In this document: piece after piece, positions 33,405-39,886 of the stretch
Position numbering within the stretch: the stretch's first letter is position 1
Layout: each line of letters begins with the position of its first letter
Assembly: GCA_963923035.1 (NCBI GenBank)
Contig: CAWUKT010000066.1
Coordinates: forward strand, 1 to 39,886
DNA: 39,886 nucleotides
From: CAWUKT01 sp963923035
Lineage (GTDB): Bacteria > Bacteroidota > Bacteroidia > J057 > JADKCL01
Reading direction: 5' to 3'
Notes under the pieces: model-generated
Seen by the model: the letters and a program-made list of their open reading frames with translations, nothing else
What the model was told of the DNA's origin: nothing
Database searches by the model: none
Program-made: the position numbers and the translations under genes

Positions 33405-33443
33405 GACTGCGAGGGGCTTGCGGTAATCAATATGGGTTGCAAA

Positions 33444-33465
33444 CGGAAAAATGAACCATTTTCCG
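33444..33465. promoter_or_regulatory. Inverted repeat upstream of the nitroreductase gene
   Basis: CGGAAAAATG and CATTTTCCG pair over nine positions with one bulged A and a three-base centre. It lies about 40-60 bases before the start at 33404 and could be an operator or a leader hairpin; nothing further supports either. Confidence 0.35.
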
Positions 33466-33693
33466 CTCTGACGATGCAATATTAGCCAAAATCACATTTA
33501 TGACAGTGGCTCTTTGGTCCCCCTCGACAACTTCATTTCCTCGGCCCCCCTTCCTTTTCCGCCCCCCTGTTCCCATCTTTTGATGTCTAAGCATCATAAT
33601 TCACTCCGATTGCCGCCCTATTCCTCCTCCCAAGACCCCTTTTCGCTCCCCACCCGCAGATGGCTCCTCCCCTCCAATAACATTTTCCTCTCC

Positions 33694-34072
33694 CGGTCCA
33701 CCTTTCCCCCCTCCAACCCAACCGTTCCTCGAAATACGTGGGCCGTTCCACCGTTGGACTCCACAATTTTCCCCCAACAGTCCACCTTTCTAACTCTGAA
33801 CTCCACGTTTCTCCCCCAGCAGTCCACCTTTCCACCTCCGGACCCAACGTTTCCACCAAATTGGTCCGACTTTCCACCAAAAACATGGAAAGTTGGGCCC
33901 GATTTGTCGAAACTTCTACCAGTAACACTCCCCTATCGGGCACGAACTGTAGAAACTTCTACACTTCAAGTCCAACTTTCCACCAAATTCATGGAACTTT
34001 CCACCGCCGACACGGAAGTTTCTACCAATCCTAACCAAGTTTCTACCATTTATAACCAACTGTCTACCATTT
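33694..34072. repeat. Array of 18 degenerate 21-bp units with dyad symmetry
   Basis: Eighteen units in tandem, each 21 bp except one of 22 bp (33946-33967). Units start at 33694, 33715, 33736 and so on. The best-kept core is TTTCYACC at unit positions 10-17, exact in seven units and near-exact in most others. Several units hold an inverted repeat around the core, such as TGGAACTTTCCA (33992) and GTAGAAACTTCTAC (33949). Read on the plus strand the array gives heptads like QSTFPPP and later QVSTIYN, in different frames on either side of the 22-bp unit; the minus strand also lacks a single frame. It fills a gene-free gap of 822 bases. Confidence 0.85.
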
Positions 34073-34214
34073 CGCTCCGTTAGGGAAATTTTTATTAGAA
34101 AAATCGAAGTAAAACGCGAAAACCTCTTCCCCAATGGTCAGCAATAATTGCCTACCATTATTATGGGCGCTGCAAGCCCATGCCTCAATCTCCATTCCCT
34201 CCCCACAGAATCAG

Positions 34215-34222
34215 TATATTCG
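34215..34222 (+). promoter_or_regulatory. Minus-7-like TATATTCG directly before a start codon
   Basis: The same octamer as before the arsenosugar operon stands four bases before the ATG at 34227. If it is a minus-7 box the transcript would begin at or near the start codon. No TTG is found at the right distance upstream. Confidence 0.3.
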
Positions 34223-34226
34223 CAGC

Positions 34227-34976
34227 ATGAAACGACTCCTCCTCTCTTTTCTATTGATTCTCCCCCTCTTCCTCCTGGCCCAACAATCCGACCGCACCCT
34301 CTTTGTCTACGGCGGCCAGGTCAACCAGGAATTCATCCAGTACACCGCCGAACTCACCGGGAAGGAGCGTCCGCGCATCTGTTTTCTGCCCACAGCCACT
34401 GGCGACCGTGACCGCTACATCACGTTTTTCTACGAGCTGTGTACCGGCCTGGACGTCGAGCCCCATGTTCTCCGCGCATTTACCAGCTCCAACCGCCAAA
34501 CCGAATCGTGGGAAGCGACCCTCACCAGCATGGACGCGATCATCGTCGGCGGCGGCAATACCCTCAATATGTTGGCCATTTGGAAGGCACAGGGCATCGA
34601 TTTAGCGCTGCGGAAGGCCTACGACCAAGGGATCGTCATGGCGGGAGGAAGCGCGGGCTCCCTCTGCTGGTTCGATGCCGGGACGACCGATTCCCGCCCC
34701 GTCGAGCTGACCATTGTAGAGGGACTCGGCTATTTGCCCTTCAGCCACTGCCCCCATTACCACTCGGAGGCGTCCCGGAAGCCGCTTTACTTCGACAATA
34801 TCCGCTCCGGGAAACTGGAAGCGGGCTATGCCTGTGACGACAATGCGGGCTTGGTGTTTGTGAATGAAGCATTGAAGCAGGGGGTCGCGACGGACAAGGA
34901 AAGCGAGTCGTATTTTGTGGAGTTGAAAAAGGGAAAAGTGGTGGAAACGAAAATCAAATCGACCCTAATTGAATAG
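34227..34976 (+). CDS. Exported peptidase E-like protein (S51 family)
   Basis: A 249-residue serine dipeptidase-like protein of the S51 group. Signal peptide MKRLLLSFLLILPLFLLAQ; the domain begins RTLFVYGGQ. The nucleophile elbow is GGSAGS with Ser142, and a PHYHSE stretch at 176-181 supplies the His. GGGNTLNML near 108 is typical of the family. Peptidase E itself is cytoplasmic and cleaves Asp-Xaa dipeptides; this copy appears exported, as is common in Bacteroidota. The frame runs further upstream but the ATG at 34227 opens the signal peptide. The long gap before it holds the 21-bp array. Confidence 0.87.
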   Translation: MKRLLLSFLLILPLFLLAQQSDRTLFVYGGQVNQEFIQYTAELTGKERPRICFLPTATGDRDRYITFFYELCTGLDVEPHVLRAFTSSNRQTESWEATLTSMDAIIVGGGNTLNMLAIWKAQGIDLALRKAYDQGIVMAGGSAGSLCWFDAGTTDSRPVELTIVEGLGYLPFSHCPHYHSEASRKPLYFDNIRSGKLEAGYACDDNAGLVFVNEALKQGVATDKESESYFVELKKGKVVETKIKSTLIE

Positions 34977-35098
34977 AAAAAGCGGGGGTTACCGGGGGCA
35001 AAAGGCGAAGCCCAAGCGTTTCCGCCCGGGCTCCCTGGGATCACGAAGTCCACTTTTTCCCGGCCCAACTCCTTGCAGAAAGGCCCGGTCGCGGGTGA
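34977..35098. other. Short GC-rich gap between convergent genes
   Basis: Between the stops at 34976 and 35099. It is GC-rich with small hairpin potential (GCCC/GGGC) but no clean terminator, RNA gene or protein frame could be recognised. Confidence 0.5.
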
Positions 35099-35779
35099 TC
35101 AGGTGAGTTTTTGCAGCAGCAACTCGGCCACCAATTCGGAGGAGGCCGGATTTTGTCCCGTCACCAACAAACCATCTTCCTGGGCATAAGGCCCCCAATC
35201 CGGTCCCTTGGAGTAAATCCCGCCATTTTCAGCCAGCATGTCCTCTACCGAAAAGGGCACGATCTCGGTGAACTGAACCGCTTCCTCTTCGGAATTGGAG
35301 TAGGCCGTGACCTTCTTGCCTTCGACCAACGGATTCCCGTCGGGGGCCTTGGTGTGCCGGAACACGGCGGGGCCGTGGCAAACCGACGCCACCGGCTTGT
35401 TGTGGCGGATAAAGGATTCGATCAGGGCGATGGAATCGGCATCGTTGGCGAGGTCCCACAACGGGCCGTAGCCACCGGAGTAGAAAACGGCATCGTAATC
35501 AGACTGGTCGACCGTGGCCAAGGGGACGGTCTGCGCCAAAACGGCCTGGGCCGCGTCATCTTCGTTGAAGCGGGTCGTGGAAGGCGTTTGGAAATCGGGC
35601 AGCTCGCTCTTGGGATCGACCGGGGGCTGACCGCCTTTTGGTGAGGCGAGGGTCAATTCCGCACCGTGGTCCTTGAAGAAATAGTAGGGGGCGGCGAATT
35701 CTTCCAGCCAAAAACCTGTTTTCTGTCCGGTATCACCCAATTCGTCGTGGCTGGTAAGTACCAAAAGTATTTTTGTCAT
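35099..35779 (-). CDS. DJ-1/PfpI family protein (Hsp31/glyoxalase III-like)
   Basis: A 226-residue cytoplasmic protein of the class I glutamine amidotransferase-like fold. Catalytic Cys134-His135 in SVCHGPA, and an acidic residue in FWLEEFAAPYYFF near 26. GGYGPLWDL at 102-110 is the family's oxyanion segment. Length and motifs fit the Hsp31 subgroup, whose members act as chaperones or as glutathione-independent glyoxalases on methylglyoxal. The ATG at 35779 begins the first strand (MTKILLVLTS). It follows the Crp/Fnr gene by 150 bases on the same strand. Confidence 0.88.
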   Translation of the reverse strand: MTKILLVLTSHDELGDTGQKTGFWLEEFAAPYYFFKDHGAELTLASPKGGQPPVDPKSELPDFQTPSTTRFNEDDAAQAVLAQTVPLATVDQSDYDAVFYSGGYGPLWDLANDADSIALIESFIRHNKPVASVCHGPAVFRHTKAPDGNPLVEGKKVTAYSNSEEEAVQFTEIVPFSVEDMLAENGGIYSKGPDWGPYAQEDGLLVTGQNPASSELVAELLLQKLT

Positions 35780-35929
35780 CTTTCCTGTGGTGTATGATGT
35801 GTGAAGGATGGCGCGTGGGCTGGCGGTGGCTCCCGGGTGACAACACAACCGCCCAAAAGCGCCGAATTCGATTTGCAACAATATTATGCCAATCGGATCG
35901 GGGAAAAATTGATGTATGGTAAGAAAGGA

Positions 35930-36505
35930 TTAGCGGGCCAGTTCTTTGCGGATGCGGCTGAGACTTTCCGCCGTGATGCCCAGGTAGGAGGCGATGTGGT
36001 AATTTTTGACCTTCATTTCGATGTTGGGATAGGTCTGGACAAAGGACAAATAGCGCTCCTTGGCCGTCTGGGCGAGGTAACCGAGGGTTCTTCTCTGGTG
36101 GGCAATGAAGCGCCGTTCCAGCTTTTTCCGAAAATAAGTTTCCAGCAGAGGAATCGCCTCGTAAAGCTCTTCCATCTTCTTCCGACGCAGCTTGTAGATC
36201 GTCGCCGCCTCAATGCACTCAATGTTCATGAGGGCCTCGTCGCCGGTGAACAGGGCCGTATAATCGCTGATCCACCAGCCCTTGATGGCGAATTGGAGGG
36301 TATGGTCCTTGCCCGCATCGTCAATGAAATAGGTCCGCAAACAACCGCTGTACACAAAATGGGTATCCAGCACGGTGTCCCCGCTGTTGATCAGGGTTTG
36401 CCCTTTCTTCAGCCGGATTTCACGGAGTGCCTCCCCAATCGTTTCGAGTTCGCCCGGGGTGAGGCTGGAATGGCTGAATATGTCGTGCAGGATGGAGGTT
36501 TCCAT
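35930..36505 (-). CDS. Crp/Fnr family transcriptional regulator
   Basis: A 191-residue regulator with an N-terminal cyclic-nucleotide-binding-type domain (about 15-125; LKKGQTLINSGD, FVYSGCLRTYF) and a C-terminal helix-turn-helix (about 140-191; NYHIASYLGITAESLSRIRKEL). No cysteine cluster for iron-sulfur binding as in FNR is seen. This short form is abundant in Bacteroidota; ligand and targets are usually unknown. It lies between the DJ-1 gene and the FGE-like gene, all on the minus strand, 50 bases after the latter, so it may be co-transcribed with it or control the DJ-1 gene. Confidence 0.9.
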   Translation of the reverse strand: METSILHDIFSHSSLTPGELETIGEALREIRLKKGQTLINSGDTVLDTHFVYSGCLRTYFIDDAGKDHTLQFAIKGWWISDYTALFTGDEALMNIECIEAATIYKLRRKKMEELYEAIPLLETYFRKKLERRFIAHQRRTLGYLAQTAKERYLSFVQTYPNIEMKVKNYHIASYLGITAESLSRIRKELAR

Positions 36506-36555
36506 ACGGGTGATTTACCCCTTCAAATTACAATATCCGCGGGGAATGCCGAACC

Positions 36556-37224
36556 CTATTTTCCCTCCACTACCACCGCAAACCCGATGTGGATATTCCC
36601 CGTCTCCTTGTCCACGAACAACCTGCGGGCCTCGGAAGTGCCATGACAGGTGGTAGGAGAACAAAACAGGGAGCCACCGGCCAGCCGGATGGAATCTCCT
36701 TCGGTCGTCGCGGTGATTTCCCAGACATTGCCGAGGGTATTGACCTGGTCCAGCTCGGAAATCGGACCATTGTAATTGGTGATGACTTTCCGCTCGTCGG
36801 CGGCGATCAGCTCCCAGTATTCTGCGTAGCTCGGCAAGCGGGTGCCCGACCAATTGCAATAGGCCTCGGCATCGTTGTAGCTGACCTGGGTGACGGGGAA
36901 CTGGTCCGATGTCGGCGGGTTCAAGCCGTCGGGCCGTCGCCACGTCGCATTTTCCACTACGGCCCACCGGAACACATCTTGCTGGACAAAGGACCAGCCG
37001 TAACGCTCCGCATCGGTGACGTAATTCGTGGCTTCCACAAAAGACCTGAACGCGGCGTGGGAGACCGGCTTGAGTTCGAGAGTCGACGAGGTTTGGGAGG
37101 AATTCGGAGAACAAGCGGTCAGAAAAATGGTCCCCCAGAGAATGATCCAGTGGTGCCATTTTCCCGAAATCCTATGTTTCTTCAGCTGTTCCAATGCCTT
37201 CGAATTTGACTCAATTTGCTCCAT
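36556..37224 (-). CDS. Formylglycine-generating-enzyme-like lipoprotein (SUMF1 domain)
   Basis: A 222-residue protein with an FGE-sulfatase domain. The N-terminus has a polar lead of about 24 residues, then WIILWGTIFLTAC, a lipobox with Cys38. The domain keeps TQVSYNDAEAYCNW, RLPSYAEYWE, GNVWEI and the pair of cysteines spaced as in aerobic FGE (Cys188 and Cys193 in FCSPTTCHG), which bind copper and oxidise sulfatase cysteines. The N-terminal strand with GGxFxMG is missing, so the domain is short. It is divergent from a sulfatase gene that carries the target motif, 143 bases away. An exported FGE is unusual; a structural SUMF1-type role is the alternative. Confidence 0.82.
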   Translation of the reverse strand: MEQIESNSKALEQLKKHRISGKWHHWIILWGTIFLTACSPNSSQTSSTLELKPVSHAAFRSFVEATNYVTDAERYGWSFVQQDVFRWAVVENATWRRPDGLNPPTSDQFPVTQVSYNDAEAYCNWSGTRLPSYAEYWELIAADERKVITNYNGPISELDQVNTLGNVWEITATTEGDSIRLAGGSLFCSPTTCHGTSEARRLFVDKETGNIHIGFAVVVEGK

Positions 37225-37319
37225 TTTCCAATCCTCTCCCGGCTTCTTTTGTCCAAGCGGGTCCGATTGCCCATTTTCCCCTTCCCTCTCCCCCCTCCTG
37301 CCCATCCTCCGCATTTCAG

Positions 37320-37350
37320 TTGTTCCTTTCCTCTCCGGCGGGTAAATTTC
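37320..37350 (+). promoter_or_regulatory. Putative promoter of the sulfatase gene
   Basis: TTG (37320-37322), a 20-base spacer and TAAATTTC (37343-37350), seven of eight matches to TAnnTTTG. The ATG at 37368 follows 17 bases later, so the leader is short. Confidence 0.6.
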
Positions 37351-37367
37351 TCCTCCAAATACGCGTG

Positions 37368-38993
37368 ATGAAACACAGCCCTTCGACCGGTTTGAACTTG
37401 ATGTGGGTGGCCATTCTGCTGGTCATTGCGGGTTGCTATCCCCTGTCGACGGGTTCGAAGCAATGGCGGATCGAATGGGATGAAACGTTGTGGGCGGGAA
37501 AAAGGGCCTATTTGAATGCGGCTGAACCCACATCAAAAGAACGGCCCAATATCCTGCTGATCGTCTGTGACGATCTCGGAAAATATGAGGTGTCCGCCTA
37601 CGGCGCGGAGCATATCCAAACCCCCAATATCGACCAACTCGGCGCGGAAGGCGTCATTTTTGAGTCGGGCTACGTGACTTCGCCGACCTGTGCGCCGTCT
37701 CGGGCCGGCATGATGACCGGCCGCGTCCAAAACCGCTGCGGCTTCGAGACCCAAGCCAATGAGGTCTACCCCAAGAACCGCTTCACTTACCTGATGGGCA
37801 AGCGGGTCATCCGCGACGGTGAATTCAACATTGCCACGCCGCCCCGCTACCCCCGCACGCCCCAAATCCGTCGCCAAGGCCTCCCTCCTTCCGAAATCAA
37901 CCTCGCCGAAGCCCTTCAACCGCTGGGCTACCATACGGGCATCGTCGGCAAATGGCACATGGGCCGCGCCCCCGAACTCATCCCCGCCAACCGCGGATTT
38001 GATTACCACTACGGCTTTCTCGGCGCCTCCACCTGGTATACCCCCGAGCGCGAATGGCCCGGCATCGTGAACCATGAGCAGGACATATACAGTTCGCGGT
38101 ACCAATGGAAAAAGGGCCGGAAAGGCAGTGGCGGGATCACGGAACAGGGGCAGGAACTGCGGGAAGAGGACTATTTGACCTTCGCGATCAAGGACAAGGC
38201 CATTCAGTACATGGAAAAGCACCAGGAGGAGCCCTTTTTCCTGCTCTGCGCCTTCAATGCGCCCCATGTTCCCTTCCAGGCCCCCCAAGAATACGTCGAC
38301 CGTTTTGCCCATGTCGAGGACCTGAACAAGCGGGTGTATTACGGGATGATTGCGGCCCTGGACGACGCTGTCGGAGAGTTGAACCAGGCCGTGAAAGACC
38401 TTGGTCTGGAAGAGAACACACTGATTTATTTCATCAGCGACAACGGCGGCGCGACCTATACGGGCGCGACCGACAATGGCCCGCTGAAAGGCGGGAAGTT
38501 CACGCATTTTGAGGGCGGGATCAGCGTTCCGTTCATGCTGAAATGGAAGGACCGGATTGCCGCTGGCCAGCGCTACCCCCATCCCGTCTCAGCGACGGAT
38601 ATTTTTCCTACTTCCCTGCGCAGCGCCCAGGGCCAGCTTCCCTCCGACCGTCCTTACGACGGCGTGGATCTGCTGCCTTTCCTGACCGACGCCGAACAAG
38701 AGGCCCGTCCCCATCCCAAGTTGTACTGGCGGGCGGATCATATTTGGGCCCTGCGGGACGGCGATTACAAATTGGTGTTGAGCGTGCGGGATGGCTGGGC
38801 GGAAATGTACGACCTGGCGCGGGACCGGTCGGAGACGGTCAATTTGAAGGCGCAACTGCCCGACTTGTTCGAGCGGCTGGTGCAGCAGCACGAACGGTGG
38901 CAAGAGACCACTCTGCCGGAGCGGTATTTGTGGCCGCGGCTGGTCGATTATAAGTTTTGGATCGAGGGGAAGACTTATTTTTTCCCTTCCTGA
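37368..38993 (+). CDS. Type I sulfatase, lipoprotein
   Basis: A 541-residue exported sulfatase. Signal segment up to the lipobox VIAGC (Cys23). Metal ligands Asp68-Asp69 in VCDDLG; the formylglycine site is C-A-P-S-R at 108-112, the form recognised by FGE, followed by AGMMTGR. GKWHMG near 197-202 and DNGG near 363 are further catalytic-site motifs. The C-terminal part has WRADHIWALRDGDYKLV, typical of arylsulfatase-like enzymes. It hydrolyses sulfate esters, probably on polysaccharides in the periplasm or at the surface; the substrate is not evident. The divergent FGE-like gene is the likely maturation partner. The ATG at 37368 opens the signal. Confidence 0.93.
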   Translation: MKHSPSTGLNLMWVAILLVIAGCYPLSTGSKQWRIEWDETLWAGKRAYLNAAEPTSKERPNILLIVCDDLGKYEVSAYGAEHIQTPNIDQLGAEGVIFESGYVTSPTCAPSRAGMMTGRVQNRCGFETQANEVYPKNRFTYLMGKRVIRDGEFNIATPPRYPRTPQIRRQGLPPSEINLAEALQPLGYHTGIVGKWHMGRAPELIPANRGFDYHYGFLGASTWYTPEREWPGIVNHEQDIYSSRYQWKKGRKGSGGITEQGQELREEDYLTFAIKDKAIQYMEKHQEEPFFLLCAFNAPHVPFQAPQEYVDRFAHVEDLNKRVYYGMIAALDDAVGELNQAVKDLGLEENTLIYFISDNGGATYTGATDNGPLKGGKFTHFEGGISVPFMLKWKDRIAAGQRYPHPVSATDIFPTSLRSAQGQLPSDRPYDGVDLLPFLTDAEQEARPHPKLYWRADHIWALRDGDYKLVLSVRDGWAEMYDLARDRSETVNLKAQLPDLFERLVQQHERWQETTLPERYLWPRLVDYKFWIEGKTYFFPS

Positions 38994-39035
38994 CCGAAAA
39001 GGGTTTATTTTTCATTTCCCCAACCCCCTACCCGC

Positions 39036-39488
39036 ATGAAACCCATCACCTTCCCCGACTTTTCCCGACCGGATTTTCCTTCCTTTCTAAAGATGGCCCT
39101 GGAACTGTGGCCGGATTATGAGGAGGAGGAATTGGAAAAATTGTTGCAGACCACGGTCGAGGAACAAAAATACCGCGTCATCATGGCCCGCCGGGAAGAT
39201 GGAACCCATATTGGTTTTGCCATGTTCTCCATCCGAACCGACTACGTGGAAGGCGCGAAACAGTCTCCAACAGGCTATTTAGAAGGCATATTTGTTGCTC
39301 CGGAGCACCGCAACCAAGGCATTGCGCGGGAACTCTTGCGGATTGGAGAAGGGTGGTGCAAGGAAAAGGGTTGTACGCAAATGGGTTCGGATACCTGGTT
39401 GACGAATACGGCCTCGCGTGAGTTCCATCAGAAAATTGGATTCTGGGAAGAGGAAGAAACCGTGCATTTTTTGAAGGATATTGAGTAG
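39036..39488 (+). CDS. GNAT acetyltransferase resembling aminoglycoside AAC(6')
   Basis: A 150-residue acetyltransferase. The pattern closely follows the AAC(6')-I enzymes: ALELWPDY near 21-28, FAMFSIRTDYVEGAKQSP, GYLEGIFVAPEHRNQGIARELL (acetyl-CoA loop), a CTQMGSDTWLTNTASREFH segment and GFWEEEETVHFLKDI at the end. The family acetylates the 6'-amino group of aminoglycosides, but chromosomal members may have other amine substrates. It follows the sulfatase by 42 bases on the same strand with a C-rich leader and no clear terminator between, so readthrough is possible. Confidence 0.82.
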   Translation: MKPITFPDFSRPDFPSFLKMALELWPDYEEEELEKLLQTTVEEQKYRVIMARREDGTHIGFAMFSIRTDYVEGAKQSPTGYLEGIFVAPEHRNQGIARELLRIGEGWCKEKGCTQMGSDTWLTNTASREFHQKIGFWEEEETVHFLKDIE

Positions 39489-39526
39489 GGAAAATAGATG
39501 GGTAAATTGATTCGAATGTCGACCAA

Positions 39527-39543
39527 ATAACAAACTTTGTTAT
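39527..39543. promoter_or_regulatory. Perfect palindrome upstream of the antitoxin gene
   Basis: ATAACAAA and TTTGTTAT flank a single C, giving a perfect 17-bp dyad. It ends 31 bases before the ATG at 39575 and overlaps a minus-7-like TATATTTC (39541-39548). Position and symmetry fit the autoregulatory operator of a ParD-type antitoxin. Confidence 0.6.
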
Positions 39544-39574
39544 ATTTCGTTATGGCAACAAAAAGGATAACCCC

Positions 39575-39826
39575 ATGAATGTATCCCTCACTCCCGAATT
39601 GGAAGCCTTGGTGCAGGCCAAGGTCGCTACCGGATTGTACAACAATGCCAGCGAGGTCATCCGCGAGGCCTTGCGTTTGTTGATTGAAAAGGACGAAACC
39701 AAGGCCCTGCGCCGCCAATTGCTGGAGCGGGAACTTTCCTTGGGGATCAATGCCCTGGACAATGGTCAGTTCGCAAGCAGAAGTCTCGGCGATATCCGTC
39801 AGGAGATTCTGAATAACCAGGAATAG
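39575..39826 (+). CDS. ParD-type (ribbon-helix-helix) antitoxin
   Basis: An 83-residue protein. The N-terminal part MNVSLTPELEALVQAKV, then GLYNNASEVIREALRLL, is the ribbon-helix-helix DNA-binding domain of type II ParD/CopG antitoxins. The C-terminal 40 residues are polar and would wrap the toxin; they include LGDIRQEIL. As in such systems, a palindrome lies in the promoter. The toxin (ParE or similar) normally follows within a few bases, but only 60 bases remain and no ATG is present in them, so the partner lies beyond the window, begins at an alternative codon, or is missing. Confidence 0.88.
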   Translation: MNVSLTPELEALVQAKVATGLYNNASEVIREALRLLIEKDETKALRRQLLERELSLGINALDNGQFASRSLGDIRQEILNNQE

Positions 39827-39827
39827 A

Positions 39828-39875
39828 CCGGTTTTCCTGACTTCGTCGATTTTTCTGGCTTCTCTCCAAAACCGG
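39828..39875. repeat. Inverted repeat after the antitoxin gene
   Basis: CCGGTTTT (39828-39835) and AAAACCGG (39868-39875) are perfect inverted copies with a 32-base loop, starting one base after the antitoxin stop. The long loop and lack of a T tail after the second arm argue against an ordinary terminator. Confidence 0.4.
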
Positions 39876-39886
39876 CGATTACGATA

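Noticed and set aside
33694..34072. The 21-bp array as a CRISPR array
   Set aside because: Units are contiguous and degenerate with no unique spacers, and no cas gene is present.
33514..34083. Protein-coding gene over the 21-bp array
   Set aside because: A plus-strand frame of 189 codons exists, but it has no signal peptide or domain, its content is Pro/Ser/Thr-rich as expected from pyrimidine-rich DNA, and the heptad pattern jumps frame at the 22-bp unit. A minus-strand frame fares no better.
34131..34161. AATGGT / ACCATT inverted repeat before the peptidase E-like gene
   Set aside because: Six-base arms with a loop of about 15 bases are expected by chance in a region of this size.
34977..35098. 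RNA gene in the GC-rich gap
   Set aside because: No tRNA cloverleaf, conserved T-loop sequence or other known RNA pattern was visible.
39827..39886. Start of a ParE toxin after the antitoxin
   Set aside because: No ATG is found in the last 60 bases and no toxin-like residues appear in any frame.

Overview
The window looks like a chromosomal segment of a Bacteroidota bacterium, most likely in or near the Saprospiria (Lewinella-like). Reasons: three exported proteins carry type IX secretion (T9SS) C-terminal sorting domains or a remnant of one; there is a LytS-type kinase with a two-component regulator propeller and Y_Y_Y domain; Shine-Dalgarno sequences are essentially absent; and several promoter-like sites follow the Bacteroidota TTG / TAnnTT pattern. 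Base composition is moderately GC-rich (mid to upper 50s by eye). No rRNA, tRNA, transposase, phage gene or CRISPR array was seen. Taxonomy below phylum is a guess.

Layout. 1-4.9 kb: a three-gene arsenosugar operon (peroxidase-like protein, radical SAM ArsS, methyltransferase ArsM) lies between two calcium-motif lipoproteins and a small lipoprotein. 5.0-9.9 kb: two unrecognised minus-strand genes (one with an avidin-like strand pattern), a helical-repeat protein and a T9SS-secreted propeller-like protein. 9.9-13.6 kb: a LytTR response regulator overlapping its propeller-type histidine kinase. 13.7-17.8 kb: an SDR, a Cys-rich lipoprotein, an organomercurial-lyase (MerB) homologue and an Asp-nucleophile alpha/beta hydrolase. 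17.9-23.7 kb: a 791-residue protein of unknown function, a di-haem peroxidase and a secreted GH16 beta-glucanase with two near-identical CBM6 modules. 23.9-28.9 kb: a GNAT enzyme, a TPR-histidine kinase, a secreted esterase whose sorting domain is cut off by an in-frame amber codon, and two overlapping beta-barrel-like genes.

28.9-33.4 kb: an AraC regulator divergent from a redox operon (zinc-free MDR reductase, luciferase-like flavoprotein, SDR) that runs tail-to-tail into a nitroreductase. 33.5-34.2 kb: a gene-free stretch holding 18 degenerate 21-bp tandem units with internal dyad symmetry, the least explained structure here. 34.2-39.9 kb: exported peptidase E-like protein, DJ-1/PfpI protein, Crp/Fnr regulator, a lipoprotein FGE-like enzyme divergent from a lipoprotein sulfatase, an AAC(6')-like acetyltransferase and a ParD-type antitoxin behind a perfect palindrome; the window ends before any toxin gene.

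Common themes are detoxification (arsenic, possibly organomercury, quinones and nitro compounds, peroxide), polysaccharide and sulfate-ester degradation by exported enzymes, and sensing by two large histidine kinases. Leaders of many genes are strikingly pyrimidine-rich on the coding strand, whatever their orientation.
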